Part shown: piece by piece, positions 5,633 to 10,750 of the stretch
Layout: each line of letters begins with the position of its first letter
Numbering within the stretch: the stretch's first letter is position 1
Source: Baffinella frigidus
Lineage: Eukaryota; Cryptophyceae; Cryptomonadales; Baffinellaceae
Assembly (NCBI GenBank): GCA_026770585.1
Contig: MU647799.1
Coordinates: forward strand, 6,214-16,963
DNA: 10,750 bases
Direction: 5' to 3'
Position numbers and translations under genes: made by a program
Notes under the pieces: model-generated
The model's input: only the letters and a program-made list of their open reading frames with translations
Told to the model about the DNA's origin: nothing
Databases searched by the model: none

Positions 5633-5774
5633 CGACTGTCTTACTGCAAGGCAGTCGCTGGTGAGACTGTTTTGCGACAAGGAAGTCATTGGTGTGACTG
5701 ACGTACTGTAAGACCGTCAGTGGGATGACTGTCTTACTGTAAGACAGTCGTTGGTGTGACTGCCGAACGTAAGG
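5633..5774 (+). repeat. 31-bp tandem repeat of hairpins, 4.6 units
   Basis: Units start at 5633, 5664, 5695 and 5726, with a partial at 5757. The clearest unit, 5726-5756, holds GACTGTCTTA CTG TAAGACAGTC, a perfect 10-bp stem with a 3-base loop. Changes in the other units sometimes keep the symmetry (GACTGTCTTA with AAGGCAGTC) and sometimes break it. The period is not a multiple of three, so this is not a coding repeat. Confidence 0.9.
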
Positions 5775-5840
5775 GGGAAGAACCTGCAAGTCGAAGAGGT
5801 CTCCTGCGCCGGAAACGGGGACCATGTGCGGTTCCATCTG

Positions 5841-5864
5841 TTTAGGGTTTAGGGTTTAGGGTTT
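5841..5864 (+). repeat. Short TTTAGGG array
   Basis: Three TTTAGGG units and a partial fourth, isolated between the 31-bp repeat and the minisatellite. 5865-6017 shows nothing I can name. Confidence 0.9.
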
Positions 5865-6017
5865 GCGGATATGAGTAACAGCTGAGACTTAGCGGCCGTG
5901 CAGCGCCCGGACCGAAAAGAAGAAGAACCCTGAAAAATTAGCGCGAAACCCTCAAGGTTGGACTCTGTTTGAGAACTCAAGAGAGCATCCGTGAAATCAG
6001 CGGGGGGTTCATGCCAC

Positions 6018-6319
6018 GGGTGTGCACAGCACACACTCAAGTGTGCACACACGGCAAGTGTGCACACCACTCATCCGTGTGTGCAAAACACCCATACGGG
6101 TGTGCAAAACGCTAATCCATGTGTGTACAACACGCATCCAAGTGTGCATAGCACCCATCCGGGTGTGCACACCACTCATCTAGGTATGCAGAACACTCAT
6201 CCGGGTGTGTACAACACTCGCCCAGGTGTGTACACCACTTATTCGGGGGTGTACAACACTCATACGGGTGTGCACAACACGCATCCGGATGTGCACAACA
6301 CTCATCCAAGTGTTCACAC
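6018..6319 (+). repeat. 21-bp minisatellite, main array (about 14 units)
   Basis: Consensus GGTGTGCACAACACTCATCC with variation at the GCACAAC and TCATCC positions. Many units contain GTGTGCACAC, an alternating purine-pyrimidine palindrome of the type that favours Z-DNA. The plus translation is GVHNTHP heptads and the minus translation is Cys-His rich, but both follow from a period divisible by three. A gene reading is not excluded by stops and not supported by any flanking domain. Confidence 0.95.
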
Positions 6320-6553
6320 CACGTGTCGTACCTGGGCGCACAGGGAATAATCCGTGTGCGACGCGTTTAGAGGGCTCTTCTCCAGATCGGGTGTGTACAA
6401 CACTCCTCCGGGTGTGCCCAACACACATCCGGTGTGCACAACACTTGTCCAAGTGTGCACAGCACTCATCCGGGTGTGCACAACACGTGTCGTACCTGTG
6501 CGTACAGGGAATAGTCCGTGTGCGACGCGTTTAGAAGGCTCTTCTCCAGATCG
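6320..6553 (+). repeat. Segmental duplication: 70-bp unit plus minisatellite
   Basis: CACGTGTCGTACCTG...GCTCTTCTCCAGATCG at 6320-6389 is repeated at 6484-6553 with only a few changes, 164 bp apart. Between the copies, 6390-6483 is a second block of 21-bp minisatellite. So a unit of minisatellite plus 70-bp tail was duplicated in tandem. One 21-bp unit near 6428 has lost a base. Confidence 0.9.
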
Positions 6554-6579
6554 CACCAGCCGCGCGCGTCCGTGAACTC

Positions 6580-6837
6580 GCGCAGTTTGGCAATTGCTGA
6601 CTCCAAATCCACTTCTTCGGGCTCCGGCTGCGTACAGAGTATTTTCAGTCAACCATAGTTCCTCAGTCAACTTACAGGGGGGCTGTCAACTTCCGCAGTT
6701 TCGCGATTGCTGACATCACGTCCGACCTTTCGGCCTCCGGCTGCGAACGAGCGTACATCAGTCAACTTCCTCGAGTCCAGTCAACCGACAGTCAACTTCC
6801 ACAAGTTGTCAGTCAACTTACAGGGAGGCTTGTCAAC
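6580..6837 (+). repeat. Two-copy direct duplication rich in AGTCAACTT
   Basis: CGCAGTTTGGCAATTGCTGAC at 6580 recurs as CGCAGTTTCGCGATTGCTGAC at 6693. Both are followed by CTCCGGCTGCG, then AGTCAACTTACAGGG and GGCT. The second copy holds extra GTCAACTTCC words. No gene is seen in 6554-6917. Confidence 0.8.
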
Positions 6838-6917
6838 TTCCTGGGTCCACTTTCAGGGCGGCTGAAAACAGCTTCTAGGGATGCTGGAAATCGAAGTCAA
6901 TGAGGGCTCTGATCCAC

Positions 6918-7108
6918 CCACTCGAAAATGCTAGAGGGGCCTATTTACATGTGGGGTTGTAAATATGTGTACCAGGATAAGGTAAAGTAACCTCCTGACT
7001 GTGCAATTTGAGCAGAGTCACGTGACCATTCAACGAAAGTTGCTACAAAAATGCCCACTTTTAAAAGCACATCAGTTTTAAATAGGCCCCTCTAGCATTC
7101 TCGAGTGG
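6918..7108. mobile_element. MITE-like element 1, 191 bp
   Basis: CCACTCGAAAATGCTAGAGG and the following GGCCTATTTA (6918-6947) pair with 7079-7108 at 29 of 30. The interior has GTGGGGTTGTAAA near the left end and no open frame. Terminal sequence and layout match elements at 7124 and 7540. TGATCCAC lies just before this element and just before element 2. Confidence 0.88.
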
Positions 7109-7123
7109 CCAGCTGTGATCCAC

Positions 7124-7311
7124 CCACTCGAAAATGCTAGAAGGGCCTATTTACATGTGGGGTTGTAAAAATTTGCCTCGGATAGGGTGTTCCAACCTCG
7201 TGACTGGCCTACTCGTGGTTTCAGTGGCTCCAAGGGCAATGAAAATTACTACACACATGCCACATATAAATTATCTTGGTTTTAAATAGGCCCCTCTTGC
7301 ATTCTCCTGTG
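7124..7311. mobile_element. MITE-like element 2, about 188 bp
   Basis: Left end CCACTCGAAAATGCTAGAAG is near-identical to element 1. The right end TTTAAATAGGCCCCTCTTGC followed by ATTCTC matches it until the last few bases, where CCTGTG replaces GAGTGG. Contains AAAATTACTACAC at 7242-7254. It sits 15 bp after element 1, in the same orientation. Confidence 0.85.
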
Positions 7312-7539
7312 CACACAGAGGACTTCGAAGAGATTCCGAATAACCCCTAAGCGATAAGACATACGACCCGCCGGTAGGCAATCGCGTAGAGGCATAGGGG
7401 GGGTTCCTACGGATCAGGTAACGGATAGTCGGCCCGAATCGGGCCGAAGATCCCTTCGTAGCCCGCTGTGTGGTTCCGCAGGTTTGAAATCACAGATGAA
7501 ATCATAGAAATTTCCCTAACGTAAGCCCCTGCCGAAATA
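7312..7539. other. Spacer, no gene seen
   Basis: Apparently unique sequence apart from a perfect 9-bp-arm palindrome, TCGGCCCGA/TCGGGCCGA at 7429-7447. I checked for a tRNA-like fold and did not find one. Confidence 0.6.
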
Positions 7540-7755
7540 CCACTCGAGGCTAGAAGAGGGAGTATTTTAAAGGTGGGGTTGTTACATTTAGTACCAGTCA
7601 CGGGCAGGTTTGGTCACACCCCCGCTCGAATTCGAGCGGGGTCGTGACCAAAGGCCCCTATTGTACCAAAATTACTACACCCCTATTTTTTTTCTCTTGT
7701 AAAGGACTTGTAAGATTAAAACTTTTAAAATAGTCACATTTCTAGCCTCGAGTGG
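7540..7755. mobile_element. MITE-like element 3, 216 bp, TA-flanked
   Basis: CCACTCGAGGCTAGA (7540-7554) pairs exactly with 7741-7755, and TA lies immediately outside each end (7538-7539, 7756-7757). At 7609-7652 an internal loopless palindrome centred on GAATTC pairs 20 of 22. AAAATTACTACAC is at 7668-7680. The terminal CCACTCGA and a GTGGGGTTGT segment tie it to elements 1 and 2. TA duplication and size fit a Stowaway-like Tc1/mariner MITE. Confidence 0.85.
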
Positions 7756-7789
7756 TAGCAGCAGGCCTCCTGTGATTTCCCGGGGTGCA

Positions 7790-7877
7790 AAGTTGACATG
7801 ACTCTGCAGCTAAGTTGACACGACTCTGTCACTAAGTTAACACGAATCTGCAACTAAGTTGACACGGCTCTGCAACT
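7790..7877 (+). repeat. 22-bp tandem repeat, four units
   Basis: AAGTTGACACGACTCTGCAACT-type units at 7790, 7812, 7834 and 7856, adjoining each other without gaps. Each carries AAGTTGAC, an 8-mer common elsewhere in the window, or AAGTTAAC in the third unit. Confidence 0.92.
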
Positions 7878-8020
7878 ATGCCAAACGTCAACTGGTGGAG
7901 GATACTCTAATTCCAAGCCCCGAACAAAAAAACCTAAACCCCAAGCACCTCGGAAGGGGGCGCGTTGCAGTTGACTAACCCCCCCTTCCAACAGTTGACT
8001 AATCCGTACTATTATTGTTT

Positions 8021-8076
8021 TTCCTGGTACCAACTCTGCCGAGTCGCGTCCGCCTCCCGGTACAAACCCCGCCCGG
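8021..8076 (+). repeat. Dispersed GGTACCAACTC/GGTACAAAC module, copy 2
   Basis: Second copy of 623-677, with GGTACCAACTC, GTCGCGTCCG, CCCGGTACAAAC and CCGCCCGG. It ends exactly where the inverted repeat at 8077 begins. Confidence 0.8.
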
Positions 8077-8181
8077 TATCCCTCAAGTGGCCAGTAGGAT
8101 CATACGCCCTACCGTAGGGCCCCAGGACCTTCCTAGGACCTCTTGGCCGTCAACTTTGACGGCATGGCCACTTAAGGGATA
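8077..8181. mobile_element. 105-bp TA-flanked inverted-repeat element
   Basis: TATCCCTCAAGTGGCC (8077-8092) pairs with GGCCACTTAAGGGATA (8166-8181) at 15 of 16. Inside are two nested hairpins, GCCCTAC/GTAGGGC (8105-8119) and CCGTCAA/TTGACGG (about 8147-8162), and the CCTAGGACCTC and CTACCGTAGG words of the 4533 hairpin. TATCCCNTAAGTGG also occurs alone at 1645 and 2372, which may be solo ends of the same family. Confidence 0.75.
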
Positions 8182-8451
8182 GGGGGTGGGCGAGTATTTC
8201 GTGATCAGTGGCAAACATTGCCCGGTCCGCCCCCGGAGGCGAAAAGTTCTACGTTTCGTGAAGACACTATTTATGTCTCTTCGGAAACGTTGCGTTTTTT
8301 TACATACAAGGGTGAAATTTGGCGATGTTTATCAAAATTATCGAAAAAGCACCCAAATTTGATTCTTTCTTTCAAATCAAGGCACGAATTTGAAAAGAAC
8401 GTAGACCTGTTCGTGTCCGGGTGCGGCTACACACTCAATCTGCGGGAATAA
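8176..8451 (+). CDS. Open frame of 91 codons, unrecognised protein (possible gene fragment or exon)
   Basis: The frame is open from the stop at 8173 to TAA at 8449-8451. From about 8244 the translation, TFREDTIYVSSETLRFFTYK... to ...LFVSGCGYTLNLRE, has a natural residue mix: a Lys-rich middle (LSKLSKKHPN), aromatic clusters and no low complexity. Unlike most open frames here it does not overlap a tandem repeat. There is no ATG, and only a TTG at 8218 could start it. CAG at 8206-8208 could serve as a splice acceptor for a 3' exon. Codon use is more AT-ending than in the remnant at 4119. I do not recognise the family. It could be a decayed transposon gene, a truncated host gene, or chance. Confidence 0.25.
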   Translation, partial: GIGGGRVFRDQWQTLPGPPPEAKSSTFREDTIYVSSETLRFFTYKGEIWRCLSKLSKKHPNLILSFKSRHEFEKNVDLFVSGCGYTLNLRE

Positions 8452-8498
8452 TTTGATCATTTCTGGCAACAAAAATTACTACACGATTGGATCGTATC

Positions 8499-8580
8499 TT
8501 CGTATACGGTGTATACTCGGTGATATATGACTCTGGGTAGGTGACTCTCTAGAGCATCTTTCTGCTCTCGCGTGTCGCCT
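8499..8580 (-). repeat. 82-bp repeat, inverted copy of 3654-3735, without A tail
   Basis: 81 of 82 bases match the reverse complement of 3654-3735. Read on minus, sequence continues past the break as GATACGATCC instead of poly-A, so this copy looks like, or is closer to, the source locus. 8581-8660 shows nothing I can name. Confidence 0.88.
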
Positions 8581-8660
8581 TCGCAAGCAATAGCAACACA
8601 TTTGCGTAATAATTCAGATCGCCAAAAACGGTTATGTTTGACTGTTTCCGCAGATGACGG

Positions 8661-8739
8661 CCTAAAACCTAAACCCTAAACCCTAAACCCTAAACCCTAA
8701 ACCCTAAACCCCAAACACTAAACACTAAACCCTAAACCT
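8661..8739 (-). repeat. CCCTAAA array
   Basis: About ten C-strand units, mostly CCCTAAA, with CCCCAAA and CACTAAA variants near the right end. It is followed by CCTCGGAAGGGGGCG, which also follows a short CCTAAACCCC tract at 7935-7962. Confidence 0.93.
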
Positions 8740-8800
8740 CGGAAGGGGGCGAGTTTCGGAAGCAGGCATGTTCCAGCTCAACTAGCGTTTCTCCTGGTTG

Positions 8801-9058
8801 TTAGGGTTTGGGGTTTGGGGTTTGGGGTTTAGTGTTTGGAGTTTAGTGTTTGGGGTTTGGGGTTTGGGGTTTAGTGTTTGGAGTTAAGTGTTTGGGGTTT
8901 GGGGTTTGGGGTTTGGGGTTTGGGGTTTGGGGTTTGGGGTTTAGAGTCTGAGTTTTAGGGTTTGGGGTTTAGGGTGTGGGATTTAGGGGTTAGGGTTACG
9001 GGTTTGGGGGTTAGGGGTTAGGGGTTAGGATGAAGGGTTTATGGTTTGGAGTTTAGCG
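8801..9058 (+). repeat. TTTGGGG/TTTAGTG variant telomere-like array
   Basis: Long run of 7-bp units, dominated by TTTGGGG, with a two-unit variant TTTAGTG-TTTGGAG repeated at 8838 and 8872 regions. It then becomes TTTAGGG and TTAGGGG mixed units to about 9058. It is in the opposite orientation to 8661-8739. Four-G tracts spaced by TTT give strong G-quadruplex potential. Confidence 0.93.
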
Positions 9059-9480
9059 GTGGGGTCCAGTGTTCAACCTGTAGCCAGATGACACACAGCG
9101 AGCGTACATGCAGCTGCATGATTAGTGGAAAGAGGCCCCGGTCCGCGAGGTCCTCTAGGTTTTAAATGCTCCCAACATAGCCCAAACTCACGCCCTTTCG
9201 TAGAGGGTCGTCCTTGAGGTCCGTTAGGTAGAACGTACATGCAGCGTAGCAGCAGCGTTTCACTAGACCCCACCGCTAAACCCTAAACCCTAAACCCTTC
9301 ATCCTAAACCCTAACCACTAGCCCCCAAACCCGTAATTAGAGGGAGACGCTGCTGCTTAGTGAGCAGCAGCGTCTTAGTGAGAGACGCTGCTTAGTGCTC
9401 AGCGTCGCTCACTCTCGCTGCATGTACGCTCGCTGTGTGCGATCTGTCTACAGGTTGAACACTAGACCCCACCGCTAAAC
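8997..9480. repeat. Large nested inverted repeat spanning telomere-like blocks
   Basis: 9051-9113 (GTTTAGCGGTGGGGTC through GTTCAACCTGTAG to GAGCGTACATGCAG) matches the reverse complement of 9418-9480 with about four substitutions. Separately, 8997-9066 matches the reverse complement of 9264-9339, sharing TTAGGATGAAGGGTTTA and ACGGGTTTGGGGG. So one left arm has two partial partners on the right, meaning at least two inversion or duplication steps. Confidence 0.85.
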
Positions 9481-9550
9481 CCTCTTAGTGAAAGACGCTG
9501 CTGCTCAGTGCTTAGTGCAAGCAGCAGCGTCTCTCGAGAGACGCTGCTGC
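9345..9550. repeat. Cluster of AGACGCTGCTGC hairpins
   Basis: AGACGCTGCTGC pairs with GCAGCAGCGTCT at 9345-9375 (7-base loop) and at 9493-9532 (16-base loop). 9521-9550 is a perfect 30-bp loopless palindrome, centred on CTCGAG. TTAGTGC words fill the loops and flanks (TTAGTGCTTAGTGCTTA at 9552-9568), again a 7-bp period. Confidence 0.92.
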
Positions 9551-9588
9551 TTAGTGCTTAGTGCTTACGCTTCAGGGTTTGGGCAAAA

Positions 9589-9633
9589 CACTCGCACTGC
9601 GCTTCACTCGCACTGCGCTTCACTCGCACTGCG
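9589..9633 (+). repeat. 16-bp tandem repeat
   Basis: CTTCACTCGCACTGCG at 9602 and 9618, with a partial unit from 9589. The same word, changed at one or two positions, begins the palindrome at 9711. Confidence 0.88.
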
Positions 9634-9652
9634 CGAAGCGCTCGTGAAGATC

Positions 9653-9789
9653 GTGAAGATCAGGGTTGACGGTTCAGGGTCCAAGGCTCGAAACCTGTGG
9701 CCAGACAGCGCTTCATTAGCACTGCGCGCAGTGCTAGTGAAGATCAGGGTTCACGGTTCAGGGTCCAAGGCTCGAAACCTGTGGCCATA
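9653..9789 (+). repeat. 84-bp tandem duplication with 32-bp palindrome
   Basis: GTGAAGATCAGGGTT, GGTTCAGGGTCCAAGGCTCG and AAACCTGTGGCCA occur at 9653-9705 and again at 9737-9789, 84 bp apart. Between them, 9711-9742 is a loopless palindrome, CTTCATTAGCACTGCG facing CGCAGTGCTAGTGAAG, with one mismatch. The open frame over 9488-9862 is carried by these repeats. Confidence 0.88.
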
Positions 9790-9842
9790 TCACACACAGC
9801 GAGCGCACGCTGCCTCACCCCCCCCTCTCAGACAGGGGAATC
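9776..9842 (+). repeat. CCTGTAGCCAGATC module, diverged copy
   Basis: AACCTGTGGCCATATCACAC, AGCGAGCGCACGCTGCCTC and CAGGGGAATC follow the order of the modules at 10351-10411 and 10561-10621. The first part of the same module is also present at about 9075-9110 and inverted at 9422-9457. Confidence 0.75.
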
Positions 9843-9843
9843 T

Positions 9844-9981
9844 CGCATGGAAACACTTATAATTTATAAACTGGATTTCCATCAAAATTACTACACGTTT
9901 GCTTTAATATTACCAGTAAAGTTCGTTGTGTGTGGTAAATTTCATTGAATCCAGTTTGTAAATTATAAGTGTTTGCGTATG
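9844..9981. mobile_element. Foldback element of about 138 bp
   Basis: CGCATGGAAACACTTATAAT and TTATAAACTGGATT (9844-9877) pair with 9948-9981 at about 28 of 34, and pairing continues inward: TCCATCAAAATTACTACAC against GTGTGGTAAATTTCATTGA. Contains AAAATTACTACAC at 9884-9896. Nearly the whole element is arm, with a centre of about 27 bases. AT-rich against GC-rich flanks. Confidence 0.82.
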
Positions 9982-10060
9982 AAATCAGCGAGAAGTTGCA
10001 GCGAGAGTCTCTGTTGCTTCGTGCTTTGTGCTGAGGATTTAGAGTCTAAGGTCTGGGAAT

Positions 10061-10177
10061 TCCACGCAGGGCTGGAGGGGGGGGTATTCAAAAGCCAATT
10101 TTCGAGGGAAAGTGGTATTCAAAAGTCAATTTTTGGAAGAAAACGGCTCCAAGAACGAGCATGGAACATCCCCCACG
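10061..10177 (+). repeat. GGGTATTCAAAAGTCA dispersed repeat, copy 2
   Basis: Counterpart of 4894-5027. GGTATTCAAAAG occurs twice within it and the AAACGGCTCCAAGAACGAGC unit once. The G run before GTATTC is 8-10 bases in both copies. An open frame with TTG start crosses it, ending near 10218. Confidence 0.82.
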
Positions 10178-10215
10178 AAGTGTCCTGTGTGGAGATGTGG
10201 AGAGCATCAAGTATG

Positions 10216-10547
10216 TAGAGCCATTCCGGTAGGACTTGTCGCGTTTTCGACTTTGAGATTTCAAGCCTTCGAGACTTCATTTGTACCATGAGATTTAAAA
10301 CGGTGTGTTTTAAAACGATTCACGACCTTTAAAAGTAGAGCTGGCGGGTTGACCTGTAGCCAGATCACAGACAGCGAGCGTACGCTGCCTCTCCCAACCA
10401 GCAGGGGAGTCTTCGAGACTTCATTTGTACCATGAGATTTGAAACGGTGTGTTTTAAAACGATTCACGACTTTTAAACCCTTTTTGAAGTCTGAAATCTT
10501 GAAATCTCGAAGTCGAAAACGCGACAAGTCCTACCGGAATAGCTCTA
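10216..10547. mobile_element. TA-flanked element with 50-bp inverted ends
   Basis: 10216-10265 and 10498-10547 are inverted copies at 48 of 50 (TAGAGCYATTCCGGTAGGAC, then TTGTCGCGTTTTCGAC). Inside are two 67-bp direct repeats, 10267-10333 and 10411-10477, 144 bp apart with two to three differences, separated by a CCTGTAGCCAGATC module. Terminal TA-GAGC resembles the ends of the 5323-5523 element. No transposase frame, so non-autonomous or composite. Confidence 0.85.
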
Positions 10548-10621
10548 GAGTTGGCGGATCGACCTGTAGCCAGATCGCAGACAGCGAGCGTACGCTGCCT
10601 CTCCCCACCAGCAGGGGAGTC
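10336..10621 (+). repeat. 76-bp direct repeats carrying the CCTGTAGCCAGATC module
   Basis: 10336-10411 and 10546-10621 match at about 71 of 76, spaced 210 bp apart. Each starts with TAGAG and ends with CAGCAGGGGAGTC. The left copy lies inside the 50-bp-ended element, while the right copy begins at its TA end, so the element may have been captured between module copies. Confidence 0.88.
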
Positions 10622-10704
10622 AGCGAGAATCTGCAGCGAGAGGCGCTGGTGTGCCCAGGGGAAGGTGAACGCCGTGCATGTTTCCTTGCTCCATAGGACC
10701 TGGT

Positions 10705-10750
10705 TCGGGGTTTGGGGTTTGGGGTTTGGGGTTGGGGTTTGGGGTTTGGG
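10705..10750 (+). repeat. TTTGGGG array at the window end
   Basis: Six or so TTTGGGG units, with one shortened TTGGGG, running off the end of the window. Same variant as 8801-8940. 10622-10704 shows no gene. GCAGCGAGAG near 10633 repeats a word at about 9998. Confidence 0.9.

Noticed and set aside
5633-5774. CRISPR-like array
   Set aside because: Units adjoin without spacers, vary between themselves, and the context is a eukaryotic subtelomere.
6112-6309. Cys-rich minus frame resembling a small cysteine-rich peptide
   Set aside because: It is the minus translation of the 21-bp minisatellite. The period divisible by three keeps frames open and repeats the Cys residues automatically.
7320-7540. 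Possible tRNA or small RNA gene
   Set aside because: Only a 9-bp palindrome was found, with no T-loop motif or four-arm fold.
7407-7601. 64-residue minus frame
   Set aside because: It crosses the boundary of MITE-like element 3, so it is probably chance.
9673-9790. GGCTCGAAACC as a pol III B box of a tRNA-derived SINE
   Set aside because: One mismatch to the B-box core, no A box at the right distance and no cloverleaf. It is too weak to call.
9488-9862. 124-residue plus frame with repeated ASLALR and GSGSKARNLWP blocks
   Set aside because: GTG start, and the repeats in the translation are the 16-bp and 84-bp DNA duplications. 84 is a multiple of three, so the open frame is expected.

Overview
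This window looks like a subtelomeric (or internal, subtelomere-derived) stretch of a nuclear chromosome from a eukaryote with plant-type telomeres. Blocks of TTTAGGG and its variants (TGTAGGG, TTCAGGG, TTAGGGG, TTTGGGG) recur at about a dozen places, in both orientations. TTTAGGG-type telomeres are known from land plants, many green algae, dinoflagellates, apicomplexans, chromerids and some cryptophytes. The sequence does not let me choose among them, and I recognise no gene that would. Base composition is mixed, with GC-rich and AT-rich patches side by side. I found no rRNA, tRNA, bacterial operon, CRISPR array or intact protein-coding gene.

Layout. 1-330: telomere-like arrays ending in a G-strand to C-strand switch. 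330-1660: a dispersed family built from GATAAGGAGGTCGGTTA, GGTACAAATTCGTCAACTT and GAATCAAATC modules. 1660-2090: a TTTAGGG array and a 63-bp tandem repeat that incorporates TTAGGGG units. 2090-3180: duplicated modules and a perfect 44-bp inverted repeat. 2800-3850: at least five copies of a GACGAATAAGAGAGTCGG module, and an A-tailed 82-bp repeat. 3850-5130: a 21-bp minisatellite, an apparent 3' gene remnant with stop codon and A-rich tail, a second shorter inverted copy of the same 3' end with its own tail, and a perfect 59-bp-arm hairpin. 5130-5870: a 201-bp foldback element and a 31-bp tandem hairpin repeat. 6000-6560: the main 21-bp minisatellite with a segmental duplication. 6560-6850: a two-copy direct duplication. 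6910-7760: three short elements with related terminal inverted repeats. 7790-8180: a 22-bp tandem repeat and a TA-flanked inverted repeat. 8176-8451: the best stretch of plausible protein sequence. 8660-9550: telomere-like blocks in opposite orientations inside a larger inverted repeat, followed by a CAGCAG/CTGCTG hairpin cluster. 9550-10750: tandem duplications, another foldback, a TA-flanked element with 50-bp inverted ends, and a terminal TTTGGGG array.

The genes do not form a pathway. The coherent story is structural. Small non-autonomous DNA elements (several flanked by TA, as in Tc1/mariner-type MITEs), A-tailed retrocopies and minisatellites have accumulated among decayed telomeric repeats and been reduplicated and inverted. 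Four copies of one 13-mer (AAAATTACTACAC), three of them inside otherwise different foldback elements, are the strongest hint of a shared mobile-element biology that may be undescribed. Most long open frames here run through tandem or dispersed repeats and should not be read as genes.
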